Position numbers and translations under genes: made by a program. From the NCBI GenBank assembly GCA_041580375.1, contig JBFGDZ010000037.1, forward strand, positions 1 to 22,731: DNA of 22,731 nucleotides, in the 5' to 3' direction. Within the stretch, counting starts at the first letter, position 1; the number at the start of each line of letters is the position of its first letter. The notes beneath the pieces are model-generated. The model was not told the origin of the DNA and made no database searches. It saw nothing but the letters and a program-made list of their open reading frames with translations. Source of the DNA: JAPUIN01 sp041580375 (lineage in GTDB: Bacteria > Acidobacteriota > Polarisedimenticolia > Gp22-AA2). This document shows positions 6,484 to 14,666 of this stretch, one piece after another.

Positions 6484-8328
6484 TCAATCTCTCGTCGTTC
6501 CGGCGGCCGGCACGGATGAAGGCAATGGAGCCGGGCGATCGGGATCGGCGACCTGCGCCGAACCGGGCCAGGACAGGTCGAGTGTACTCCCGCCGGCGAC
6601 CGCGTGCTCCTCGCGCCAGACGCGGTCGCCCTGCCGCAGCTCGAGACGGAGCGTGGCCGGCCGGTCGGTGACGTTCGAGGCGGTGAGAGCGCCACCCCGA
6701 TCGGAGAGGGCGAACGCGCCGCCGTTTCGCAGGGTTCCGGTCTTGTCCAGGTAGTCCGACGGGCCACCCGCCGGCCGGATCCCCCGGTAGGTCGTCGCGA
6801 ACGGCGCGAACCAGCCGCCGATCGGGTCGTACCAGTCCAGCCGCTCGCGATTGCCGATGATGGCGACGGACCGATCCGACGCGCCGTCGTGCCATTGGAG
6901 ATTGAGGTGAGCCGTCGCGCCGGACCGCCGGCAGGTCTCCAGGAACGCGGGATAGGAACGGACCGCCACGAAGACCGGCTCCTCCTTTTTCAGGAGATCG
7001 CAGGCGATCTCGTCCGTCGCGTACCTGAGCCAGAGCCCCTGATGAATCTGCAGCGAGAGCGGCGCGCTCGCATGGACGAGCGGGAAGTGCGCGCCGACCT
7101 CCGCGCGGAGCGCGTCCCCCATGCGCTTCGTCGCGAGGCCCATGCGCACGTCGGGATGATTCGGGTAATGCAGCCGGTAGATCAGGGCCAGCGCCGGCAG
7201 GGCGACGGCGGCCAGCACGCCGACGAAGGCAAGGACCCGGCGGGGCGTGACCAGCCACGCCGCGCGCGCCAGCGCCCGCCCGGCCAGCCAGGCCGACGGC
7301 GCGACGAGCGGGAAGATCAGATCGGGTCGCTGGTGCCCGGCGAGGGAGAAGATCGCGAGACCGGCCCCGATCCAGCAGACGAGAAAGCGCTCGAAGCGCC
7401 GCCGTGCGTCGTCGTCGGCCGGCCGCCGGACGACCTGGATGATCTCGGCGATCGTGAAGAAACTCCACGGCGCGTATCGGGTCATCAAATAAAGCGGGGC
7501 CTGCCAGAAGCGCAGGATCGCCCACTCGCCGGCGTCTCCGGTCGCGGCGTGGCGCAGCAGCTCGCGCCCGATCATCTCGTAGATCACTTCGTCGCCGAAG
7601 ACGCGCCACGAGGCGAACAGCCACCCGCCGCTGGCGGCCGCCCAGACGACGAGCCCCGGCAGCATGGCCCGACCGAACGGTCCGGGATGGCCGCGCCCGC
7701 GCTCCCACAGGACGGCCAGCAGACCGGACAGGGCGAGGATGACGCCGAGAGGCCCCTTGACCAGTGTGTTGATGAGGGCGATGAACCAGAAGAGGTTCCA
7801 TCCCCGGCCCGTCTCCCAGATGCGCAGGGCCGCGAGCGCGTTGAGCAGGACGACGCAGGCGAACAGCGCGTCGGTCCGCACGATGCCCATCATCTTCGGG
7901 GAGATGTGACAGATGAGAAAAGTCATGGAAGCCAGGAGGGCCGCCTCCCGGCCGAACGATCGTCGACCGACGGCGTAGATCGTGATCGTCAGGATCAGCA
8001 TCGACAGATAGGAGGGGAACAGCAGGGCCGGGCGTGAGACGCCCCCCATCGCGTGCGCGGCGACGGCCGCGATCCAGGGGTGCATCGGGGGCTTGCTGGC
8101 GATGCGGCCGTGCGCGTCCCGAGGACAGAGCCAGTTGTCGTTCTCGACGACGTCCGTGACGTAGCTCGCGGGCGCCTGCTGATCGCGGAAGCCGAGATCG
8201 TCGGGTGAGATGTACCGGATGACGCCCACGCCCAGATAGGTGGCCAGGATCAGTCCCAGGCCGGCCCATGCCAGGCGGCGATCAGCGATGCGGGCGTTTC
8301 CCGTGATGGGGTTGCTGTCCGTGGTCAT
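6484..8328 (-). CDS. GT39/ArnT-like membrane glycosyltransferase
   Basis: A 614-residue polytopic protein of the polyprenyl-phosphate-sugar glycosyltransferase type (GT39/GT83, PMT_2). After a first helix, the periplasmic loop has FRDQQAPASY (about 47-56), ENDNWLCPRD and SKPPMHPWI (78-86). These correspond to the acidic catalytic motif and the K-P-P-x-x-x-W motif of ArnT-like enzymes. About ten hydrophobic helices follow, then a soluble C-terminal domain of roughly 170 residues rich in beta strands. Such enzymes use an undecaprenyl-phosphate-linked sugar to modify protein, lipid A or a glycan on the periplasmic side; the acceptor is not predictable. The start overlaps the asnB-like gene by 47 bp, and the stop lies 13 bp before the lipoprotein start, inside its ribosome-binding region. 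It therefore belongs to one operon with both. Confidence 0.85.
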   Translation of the reverse strand: MTTDSNPITGNARIADRRLAWAGLGLILATYLGVGVIRYISPDDLGFRDQQAPASYVTDVVENDNWLCPRDAHGRIASKPPMHPWIAAVAAHAMGGVSRPALLFPSYLSMLILTITIYAVGRRSFGREAALLASMTFLICHISPKMMGIVRTDALFACVVLLNALAALRIWETGRGWNLFWFIALINTLVKGPLGVILALSGLLAVLWERGRGHPGPFGRAMLPGLVVWAAASGGWLFASWRVFGDEVIYEMIGRELLRHAATGDAGEWAILRFWQAPLYLMTRYAPWSFFTIAEIIQVVRRPADDDARRRFERFLVCWIGAGLAIFSLAGHQRPDLIFPLVAPSAWLAGRALARAAWLVTPRRVLAFVGVLAAVALPALALIYRLHYPNHPDVRMGLATKRMGDALRAEVGAHFPLVHASAPLSLQIHQGLWLRYATDEIACDLLKKEEPVFVAVRSYPAFLETCRRSGATAHLNLQWHDGASDRSVAIIGNRERLDWYDPIGGWFAPFATTYRGIRPAGGPSDYLDKTGTLRNGGAFALSDRGGALTASNVTDRPATLRLELRQGDRVWREEHAVAGGSTLDLSWPGSAQVADPDRPAPLPSSVPAAGTTRD

Positions 8329-10342
8329 GAAGACCGTTCAATCGCGTCGGGATCGGCGTGGGGATCGTCCGCGGAGCCCGGGAGACGGGCCGCGCCGGCC
8401 GTTCGTCATCCGAAACCGCGGCGATCGGGACGGCCCGCCCCGCGCCGTACATGCGGTCGCACCAGAGGTCGAGAGCCAGAAGCGTGAAGAGAGGCTTGCG
8501 GTGATCCGTCTGACGCGACAGGTGCTCGCGCAGCAGCCTGGAGATCCCGTCGAAAGCGAGCAGGCCCCGCGCTTCGACGCGCTCGCGGGAGAACCGGTCG
8601 CGGAGATGATCCCCGAGCCCCTCGAGGACCCAGCGGGAGAACGGTATGTTGAAGCCCCGCTTGCGGCGCGTGAGGATCTCCGCGGGCAGTCTGCGACGCA
8701 TGGCCCTCCTCAGGATCACCTTGCCGGTGGATCCGCGGAGCTTGAGGCGGGAGGGCAGAGCGGCAACGAACTCGGCCAGCTCGTGATCCAGAAAAGGAGC
8801 CCGCGCCTCGAGCGAGGTGAGCATCGTCGCGCGGTCGACCTTGGTCAGGAGGTCATCCTGAAGATACATGGTGAAATCCGTGTACAGGAGTTCGGCCAGA
8901 TCGTCGGGAAACCGTCTTCCGTCCAGACGGGATCGGGCGGAGGCGAGCGCGTCGTCCTCTCCGAGCGCCCCCAGGACGGCCGGGGCGAGCACCGTGGCGT
9001 GCGCCCGGGGCGACAGGCTTCCGAACCACTCGTGATGCCGCTCCGCGCGATCCATCTCGGCGCCCCTGAGGAACCGGCTCAGCAGGTAGTCGACGCCCAC
9101 GTTGCCCATGCTGACCGGGGCGAGGCGGCGCGCCGTTGCGCGAAGCGCCCGGCGGAGCCACGCGGGAAGACGCCGGAAGCGATCGGCGTACCGGTGGCCG
9201 GCGTAGGTCGGGTATCCCGCGAACAGCTCGTCCGCCCCCTCGCCCGACAGCACCACCTTGACCCGTTGACGGGCGAATCGAGCCAGCATGTGCGTCGGGA
9301 TCGTCGAGGCATCGCCCAGGGGCTCGTCCATGCCCTCGCCGATCCTGCGCAGTCCTTCCTCGAGGCCGGATCGATCCAGGATCAGCTCATGGTAGTCCGC
9401 CCGGAAATGCCGTGCCGTGCCGGCCGCGAACCGCGCCTCGTCGAAAGCCCGCCGATCGTGCCCCAGGGAGAACGCGGGCACGCCGGGGCCGACCTGCGCG
9501 AAACGGTGCGCGAGCACCGATGCGGAGTCGATTCCGCCCGAGAGGAAGACGCCGACCGGCACGTCGCTGCGGGCGCGCCGTTGCACCGCCTCGGCCAGGC
9601 GCCGGTCGAGCTCCTCGGCGATCCGGGCCTCCGGGAGATCCGTCCGTGAATCGGCGGCGCCGAAGTGGTCCGCGAGATCCCAGTAACGCTTGATCTGGAG
9701 CGCGCCGTCCTGCAACAGGGCGATGTGGGCGGCGGGCAGCTTGGACAGGCCACCGATCGGGGAGAGGGGCGACGGGAAGAAGCCGTGCACCAGGTAACGA
9801 CGGAGCGCGATCGGGTCCACGGCTCTCGGGCAACCCGGGTGTTCGAGCATCGCCCGGATCTCGGAGGCGAAGACGAAATCCCGCGGACCGTTCCAGTAGA
9901 ACAACGGTTTCTCTCCGGCCCGATCCCGGCCGAGCATGAGCCTCCTGCGGGGCTCGTCCCAGACGGCGAAGGCGAACATGCCGTCCAGATGGTGAATCAG
10001 ATCCGGCCCGTGCTCCTCGTACAGGTGAGGAAGCACCTCAGTGTCCACCTGCGTGCGGAAGCGGTGGCCGCGCGCCTCGAGCCGCGCGCGGAGCTGCACG
10101 GAGTTGTAGATCTCGCCGTTGCAGATGGTCCAGATGCTCCGATCCTCGCTGGCGAACGGGGGCGAGGGGGCGACCGGATCCACGATGGCCAGCCGCCGGA
10201 AGCCGAGGGAGCAGCCGTCACGGAACGCGTATCCTTCCCCGTCGGGGCCTCGATGGAACAGGGTCGAGGTCATGCGGCGGACGACGGCGTTCCGCTCGGG
10301 ATCGACGCCCGGGGGCCCGACTGCGCCAGCAAGTCCGCACAT
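8282..10342 (-). CDS. asnB: Asparagine synthase (glutamine-hydrolysing)-like amidotransferase
   Basis: A 686-residue class II amidotransferase. The N-terminal glutaminase domain begins with the catalytic Cys2 (MCGLAG) and contains RRLAIVD (49-55), NGEIYN (75-80) and the Asp of VDTEV (100). The synthetase domain has the PP-loop LSGGIDSAS (267-275), GMDEPLGDASTIPTHML (337-353) and SGEGADELFAGY (366-377). All the key residues of a glutamine-dependent asparagine synthase are visible. Homologues of this size in polysaccharide and exosortase loci are thought to amidate sugars or other carboxylates rather than make asparagine, and this context fits that alternative. The last 50 or so residues form an Arg/Pro/His-rich tail that overlaps the GT39 gene. 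It heads the operon behind the promoter at 10441-10469, with a GGGAGA ribosome-binding site. Confidence 0.9.
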   Translation of the reverse strand: MCGLAGAVGPPGVDPERNAVVRRMTSTLFHRGPDGEGYAFRDGCSLGFRRLAIVDPVAPSPPFASEDRSIWTICNGEIYNSVQLRARLEARGHRFRTQVDTEVLPHLYEEHGPDLIHHLDGMFAFAVWDEPRRRLMLGRDRAGEKPLFYWNGPRDFVFASEIRAMLEHPGCPRAVDPIALRRYLVHGFFPSPLSPIGGLSKLPAAHIALLQDGALQIKRYWDLADHFGAADSRTDLPEARIAEELDRRLAEAVQRRARSDVPVGVFLSGGIDSASVLAHRFAQVGPGVPAFSLGHDRRAFDEARFAAGTARHFRADYHELILDRSGLEEGLRRIGEGMDEPLGDASTIPTHMLARFARQRVKVVLSGEGADELFAGYPTYAGHRYADRFRRLPAWLRRALRATARRLAPVSMGNVGVDYLLSRFLRGAEMDRAERHHEWFGSLSPRAHATVLAPAVLGALGEDDALASARSRLDGRRFPDDLAELLYTDFTMYLQDDLLTKVDRATMLTSLEARAPFLDHELAEFVAALPSRLKLRGSTGKVILRRAMRRRLPAEILTRRKRGFNIPFSRWVLEGLGDHLRDRFSRERVEARGLLAFDGISRLLREHLSRQTDHRKPLFTLLALDLWCDRMYGAGRAVPIAAVSDDERPARPVSRAPRTIPTPIPTRLNGLHDHGQQPHHGKRPHR

Positions 10343-10440
10343 GATCGTTCTCCCGGGGTTCCGGCGGTCCCGCTGGACATTCGGATGGGTGGAATCGATG
10401 CCGCGAAAGCGAGCGAGTGCGGGCGCCGGCTGTCCGGATC

Positions 10441-10469
10441 ATTCTAGATGTGAGGCCCTCGTCTGGCAA
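10441..10469 (-). promoter_or_regulatory. Promoter of the asnB-GT39-rhombotarget-rhombosortase operon
   Basis: On the minus strand TTGCCA (10464-10469) and TAGAAT (10441-10446) are separated by exactly 17 bp, matching four of six and five of six sigma-70 consensus bases. Initiation near 10434 would leave a leader of about 90 nt before the asnB-like ATG at 10342. No comparably good promoter was noticed inside the operon. Confidence 0.6.
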
Positions 10470-10570
10470 GGCGCCCGTCCCCGGCGATTCCGCCCCGGCG
10501 GCCCGTTCCGTCGGCGAACGCGTTCTTGATCGCGGGACGAAGTTGAAGTACCGTCGCGACCTCGGTCCGG

Positions 10571-11653
10571 ATGCCCCCGGGAGCCCGATTGCCTCCCTCT
10601 GGAGCGCTGAAGAGATTGGCGGGCAACGCCATCCTGTTCGCGTGCAGCGTCGCACTGTCGCTGCTGGCGGCCGAGGGGATCGTGCGTCTCTTCGATCTCC
10701 GGTTCTCCAGCCACCACCCGATCAGCGGTTTCTGCCAGTACGACGAGGTGCTCGGGTGGAGGCTCGTGCCGGGCCGGACCGGACTGTTCAAGGGACGGGA
10801 GTTCAGCGTCCGCGTGGAGCAGAGCGAACAGGGGCTGCGCGACCGGTCCTATCCCTACGAGCGGGATCCGGATCGATGGCGGATCCTCGTGCTCGGCGAC
10901 TCCGTCGTCTGGTGCTGGGGCGTGGAGATGTCCGAGTGCTTCACGGAGATTCTCGAACAGAAGCTGCCGGAGACCGACGTCATCGCGGCCGGGGTGCCCG
11001 GCTACGGAACCGCTCAGGAGGTTCTGCTCTACGAGAGCGATCTCGCTCGATTCCGGCCCGACTTGGTCCTGCTCGTGTTCGTGATCAACGATCTCAACGA
11101 CAATCTCCAGAGGCGCAATCGGCCGGTCTTCGAACTCCTGGACGGGGAGCTGGCCGTCGTCAACATTCCGGTGCCGCGCCGCAAGAGCGTTGTGAAGGAA
11201 TGGCTGCTGGCGCACTCCAGACTCTTCAGGCAGCTCAACTACGCGGCGCAGGTGCTTCGCCAGACGATCAAGATGGCGCGCGAGGGCACGACTCCCGACC
11301 AGGGAGGCGGCTACGTGCCGCTCTCGCCGCAGGACGAGGCCAGGGCGCACGCGGTGACGACGGCCCTGATCGAACGGCTCGCCCGCGACGTGGCGGACGC
11401 CGGCGGGCGCCTGGCCATCGTTCACGCGGGCGCCACCCGGGACCTCGGGCGCTGGCTCGATTCGATCGCGCGCGCGAGGGACATCCCGTACCTCGACCTG
11501 TATCCGGAGCTCGAGCGGGGGGAGGAGGAGGGACTGACGATGCGGCTGGCGCATGATCCTCATTTCTCTCCCGACGCGCACGTCATCGCGGCGCGCGCGA
11601 TCCTCGGATTCCTGGATGACGAGAGGCTCCTGCGCGCCTCCGGGGCGCCATGA
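10571..11653 (+). CDS. SGNH/GDSL-family hydrolase, membrane-anchored
   Basis: A 360-residue protein with one N-terminal transmembrane helix (about 18-36), after which the rest is predicted outside the cytoplasm. The SGNH blocks are visible: the nucleophile in ILVLGDSVVW (Ser111), the Gly in GVPGYGT (141-147), the Asn in FVINDLND (Asn173), and the closing HDPHFSPDAH (Asp329 and His331). The family removes acyl groups (acetyl or longer) from glycans or lipids. Beside glycosyltransferases and an amidotransferase, O-acetyl editing of a surface polysaccharide is the likely use, but this is inference. The ATG at 10571 lacks a clear ribosome-binding site. The gene is divergent from the asnB-like operon, and its 3' end faces the GT2 gene ending at 11696. 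Confidence 0.85.
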   Translation: MPPGARLPPSGALKRLAGNAILFACSVALSLLAAEGIVRLFDLRFSSHHPISGFCQYDEVLGWRLVPGRTGLFKGREFSVRVEQSEQGLRDRSYPYERDPDRWRILVLGDSVVWCWGVEMSECFTEILEQKLPETDVIAAGVPGYGTAQEVLLYESDLARFRPDLVLLVFVINDLNDNLQRRNRPVFELLDGELAVVNIPVPRRKSVVKEWLLAHSRLFRQLNYAAQVLRQTIKMAREGTTPDQGGGYVPLSPQDEARAHAVTTALIERLARDVADAGGRLAIVHAGATRDLGRWLDSIARARDIPYLDLYPELERGEEEGLTMRLAHDPHFSPDAHVIAARAILGFLDDERLLRASGAP

Positions 11654-11695
11654 CGGCGCGGAGCGATCCGGAACGGGGCGCGGGACCCGCTCGAT

Positions 11696-12538
11696 TCAGA
11701 GATCGAGCGAGCGGATTCCGTTCGGACACTGGGCGCGGCCGCTCTCGATGATCCGGCGGAGGATCTCGTCGTTCGTGGCGAACGTGTCGGCCGAGTGCGG
11801 GGGGTGATACAGGTGGTACAGCACGGCCCGGAATCGGACGCTCCGGCCCGTGCGGCCCAGACGGTGCAGCCGCAGCACGAGGTCGTCGTCCTCCCGTCCG
11901 GGGCGCTCGTAGTCCTGGTTCCAGCCGTTCACCGCCATCAGATCCGCGCGCCACATGGAGAGATTGCGCCCGCGTGCGCGGCGGCCGTTGCGATCGAACC
12001 AGCCGTCGATGGTGCGGGCGATCCGGCCCGAGCCCAGGTAGAGACCGTTGTACATCCGGCGGTCATCGCCGCGCAGCCCGCGGGTGATCTTGGACCAGGG
12101 CCAGGACTCGAACCGGCCCGACTCGACGTCCTCGACGGTCAGGGCCTCGCTGGCGTCGGGACCCAGGAACACGGCGTGTCCGAACAGGAACCTGGCCGGA
12201 TCGCGGGCGGCCACGTGGCCCTCGACGAACCCCCTGTGCGGAAGGCAATCACCGTCGCAGAAGATGAGATAGTCCGACTCCGCCTCCACCGCGGCGCGGT
12301 TCAGAATGGTGGTCTTGCAGAACCCGCGATCCTCCTGCCAGAGATGCCGCACCCTCATCGGAGCGCGCTCCTGAAAGTCGCGGATCACGCGCGCCGTCTC
12401 TTCGCCCGAGCCGTCGTCGGCGACGATCAGCTCGAGATCACGGTGCGTCTGGCGGGCGAATCCGGCCAGGACCAGCTCGAGGGATCGCGGCCGGTTGTAG
12501 GTGCTCACGATGACGGTGGCGGAAGGTCGCGCGGGCAT
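11696..12538 (-). CDS. GT2 glycosyltransferase with galactosyltransferase-like C-terminal domain
   Basis: A 280-residue GT-A fold enzyme. VIVSTYNRPRSLE (9-21) is the first nucleotide-sugar strand, VADDGSG (39-45) the uridine-binding acidic motif, and FCDGDC (93-98) the metal-binding DxD. GWNQDYERPGREDDDLVLRL (205-224) is a C-terminal G-W-x-x-x-Y ... E-D-x-D-L motif like that of the Glyco_transf_7C domain, where the acidic pair acts in catalysis or acceptor binding. YHLYHP follows at 241-246. It is cytoplasmic and transfers a sugar from a nucleotide donor; donor and acceptor are unknown. The ATG directly abuts the stop of the upstream GT2 gene (TGA then ATG) and has a strong GGGAGGAGAGG ribosome-binding site, so the two are coupled. 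Confidence 0.88.
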   Translation of the reverse strand: MPARPSATVIVSTYNRPRSLELVLAGFARQTHRDLELIVADDGSGEETARVIRDFQERAPMRVRHLWQEDRGFCKTTILNRAAVEAESDYLIFCDGDCLPHRGFVEGHVAARDPARFLFGHAVFLGPDASEALTVEDVESGRFESWPWSKITRGLRGDDRRMYNGLYLGSGRIARTIDGWFDRNGRRARGRNLSMWRADLMAVNGWNQDYERPGREDDDLVLRLHRLGRTGRSVRFRAVLYHLYHPPHSADTFATNDEILRRIIESGRAQCPNGIRSLDL

Positions 12539-13570
12539 TCAGCCTCTCCTCCCGCGTTCGATCGGATCGGGTCCGGCTCCACCCGGAGCGACGGTCGGCG
12601 CCACTCTCCGGGAGGCCGCCAGGATCCTGGGAACCGCCCGCAGGTAGAGCGGGTTGAACCCGAGAGCCGTGTAGAAACACCCCCGGGCCCGCCCGGGCTC
12701 TCCGGCCGCGAGCAGCTGCTTGCCATAGCGGTAATAGATGCGACTGAAGACCATGCGGCGGAACAGTCGGCGATTGGACAGACGGCCCCGCCGGAAGTGT
12801 TTCTCGACGGTCGCACGGATCCCGGCGAACATCCAGTCGAGGCGCTTGTGCGTGTTCGTGGGGTGGAGCCGCCAGTACCCGAGCGGCTCGTCGATGTACC
12901 CGATCGGATGGCGCTCGGCCACGCGCAGGACGGCGTCCCAGTCCTCGAAGTAGGGCACATCGGGGTCGAAGCCGCCCAGCGCTGCGAGGACGTCCCGCCG
13001 GTACATGATGGTGAGGTTGACGATGAAGTTATGGAGGAGCAGCTCCCGGTAGAGATCCCTCGACCGGAAATACTTCGGGCCGCGCGGGCCGAGCATCCGG
13101 CGACGCGTCCTGTTCGTTCCCTCCAGATAGTAGGCGTCGGCGCAGACGAGGCCGAGCCGCGGCTCCTCCTGGAGTCGCGCCACCTGCCGGGCGACGGCGT
13201 CCGGCAGCAGCACGTCGTCCGAGCCGAACTGGGCGAAATAGACGCCGCGCGCCATCTCCAGTCCCCGGTTCAACGTCGGCACCAGGCCTTCGTGATGCTT
13301 CGAGACGTGTTGGAACGCCCCGCCGGTCGCCTCGTGAATGGCGCGGATCGCTCGATCGGTTCCGTCCGTGGACCCGTCGTCGATCACGATCAGTTCGCAC
13401 CTGGGGTATGTCTGGCGGAGCGCGCTCTCGATCGCCTCCCCCACGAACCTCTCGTGGTTGTACGCCGGAATGACGAGGCTGACGAGGGGTGTGGCGCCGG
13501 AGGCGACGCCCGGGCCGGGCGCCGATCCGGGGGGCTGTGTCTGTGCTTCGACGCGTGGCCTGTTTGACAT
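12539..13570 (-). CDS. GT2 family glycosyltransferase
   Basis: A 343-residue GT-A glycosyltransferase. VSLVIPAYNHERFVGEAI (30-47), VIDDGSTDGT (62-71), a GSDD metal site (116-119) and a later FEDWDAVLRV acidic segment give the usual GT2 order. GYWRLHPTNTHK and an Arg-rich C-terminus follow. It should act on the cytoplasmic face in building a surface glycan; the sugar is not predictable. The first 28 residues are Pro/Gly-rich and unlike the family, so the true start may lie slightly downstream. No clear ribosome-binding site precedes the ATG at 13570, and a TATACT element sits only eight bases upstream of it. It is the first gene of a two-gene operon with the GT2 gene at 11696-12538. Confidence 0.87.
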   Translation of the reverse strand: MSNRPRVEAQTQPPGSAPGPGVASGATPLVSLVIPAYNHERFVGEAIESALRQTYPRCELIVIDDGSTDGTDRAIRAIHEATGGAFQHVSKHHEGLVPTLNRGLEMARGVYFAQFGSDDVLLPDAVARQVARLQEEPRLGLVCADAYYLEGTNRTRRRMLGPRGPKYFRSRDLYRELLLHNFIVNLTIMYRRDVLAALGGFDPDVPYFEDWDAVLRVAERHPIGYIDEPLGYWRLHPTNTHKRLDWMFAGIRATVEKHFRRGRLSNRRLFRRMVFSRIYYRYGKQLLAAGEPGRARGCFYTALGFNPLYLRAVPRILAASRRVAPTVAPGGAGPDPIERGRRG

Positions 13571-13610
13571 GAATTTCGAGTATACACTAGCATAACGACC
13601 CTGAATTTCG
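13570..13610. repeat. Short direct repeat and AT-rich patch in divergent promoter region
   Basis: TGAATTTCG occurs at 13570-13578 and again at 13602-13610, 32 bp apart (about three helical turns). Between them is an AT-rich patch containing AGTATA (TATACT on the minus strand, 13579-13584). It lies between the divergent GT2 and methyltransferase genes and may bind a regulator of one or both. The repeat is short enough to be chance. Confidence 0.3.
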
Positions 13611-13703
13611 GAGCGATCCGCGCTCCACGAGCCTGGCGCACTCGGTACCGGACGTGAACACGGGAGCGGCGGGCCGCGGGATCGTTCGCGCCCTCAAGAG
13701 TCG

Positions 13704-14666
13704 ATGCGTTCCTGTCGAGTCTGCTCGAACTCCAGCGACAACAGATCCCACATTGCGCGGGAGATGATGTTCGGCCTGCGGGACGAATTCGAGTATCTCG
13801 AATGCGCCCGGTGCGGCTGCCTGCAGATCGCGGAGATCCCGGACGATCTGTCGAAGTATTATCCCGAAGAGTACTACTCGCTCGAGCCGGTCCGCTCGCG
13901 GCGCAGGAACGCGATGGTATCGTGGGCCCTGCGGCAGCGCGCGCGCCATCAGCTCGGCGATCCGAACCTCACGGGATGGCTGATCGCGAAGGCGGGACGC
14001 CCCCGGGACTACTTCGAGTGGCTGCGCAGGGCCCGTGTCCGATTCGACTCGGAGATCCTCGACATCGGATGCGGCGCGGGCGGGTTACTCGTGAAGCTCC
14101 AGAGGCACGGGTTCACCCGGCTGACGGGCGTGGATCCGTTCATCGCCGGGGACATCGACTACGGGAGCGGCCTGCGTGTCTTGAAAAACGACCTGGCCGG
14201 CATGGACGGCCGCTTCGACCTGGTCCTCTCGAACCACTCGTTCGAGCACATGCCGGATCCGCTGTCATCGCTCAAGGAGATCCGTCGCCTGCTCAAGCCG
14301 GACGGATGCGCCCTCCTCCGCATGCCCTACGCCGACTGCTACGCGTGGCGCAAGTACGGCATCCACTGGGTTCAGCTCGATCCGCCCCGGCACCTCTTCG
14401 TCCACACACGGCGGAGCATGAGCATCCTGGGAGGGGAGGCCGGGCTCAATCTGGACGACATCACCTTCGATTCGACCGATTTCCAGTTCCTGGGCAGTGA
14501 GCAGTACGTGCGCGACATTCCGCTGCGCGATCCACGTTCGTTCTTCGAGAATCCGAAAAAGTCCCCGTTCAGCGGCAAGGAGATCAGGAGCTTTTCGCGC
14601 CGGGCCGCCGAGCTCAACCTGAGCGGCGAAGGGGATCAGGCCTGTTTCTACATGTCGGCGCGGTGA
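13704..14666 (+). CDS. Class I SAM-dependent methyltransferase with N-terminal CxxC zinc-ribbon-like motif
   Basis: A 320-residue protein. Two Cys pairs, C4-x2-C7 and C34-x2-C37 (ECARCGC), look like a small zinc ribbon, as in many sugar- or polyketide-associated methyltransferases. The SAM-binding motif I is ILDIGCGAGG (118-127), followed by GVDPF, with the motif II acid at about Asp144. LVLSNHSFEHMPDP is the usual post-motif segment, and LKPDGCALLRMP follows. The C-terminal part, with PPRHLFVHTRRS, matches stand-alone methyltransferases in glycan clusters. The likely substrate is a sugar or lipid-linked glycan, inferred from the flanking glycosyltransferases. It is divergent from the GT2 pair and overlaps the convergent GT2 gene by 19 bp. 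The ATG at 13704 has only a weak ribosome-binding site. Confidence 0.87.
   Translation: MRSCRVCSNSSDNRSHIAREMMFGLRDEFEYLECARCGCLQIAEIPDDLSKYYPEEYYSLEPVRSRRRNAMVSWALRQRARHQLGDPNLTGWLIAKAGRPRDYFEWLRRARVRFDSEILDIGCGAGGLLVKLQRHGFTRLTGVDPFIAGDIDYGSGLRVLKNDLAGMDGRFDLVLSNHSFEHMPDPLSSLKEIRRLLKPDGCALLRMPYADCYAWRKYGIHWVQLDPPRHLFVHTRRSMSILGGEAGLNLDDITFDSTDFQFLGSEQYVRDIPLRDPRSFFENPKKSPFSGKEIRSFSRRAAELNLSGEGDQACFYMSAR

Noticed and set aside
6311..8269. 652-codon minus-strand frame overlapping the GT39 gene
   Set aside because: Same strand, different frame; Arg/Gly/Pro-rich nonsense. Only the last residues coincide with the lipoprotein frame shifted out of phase.
11795..13567. 590-codon plus-strand frame opposite the two GT2 genes
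   Set aside because: Shadow frame; both GT2 genes show ordered catalytic motifs on the other strand.
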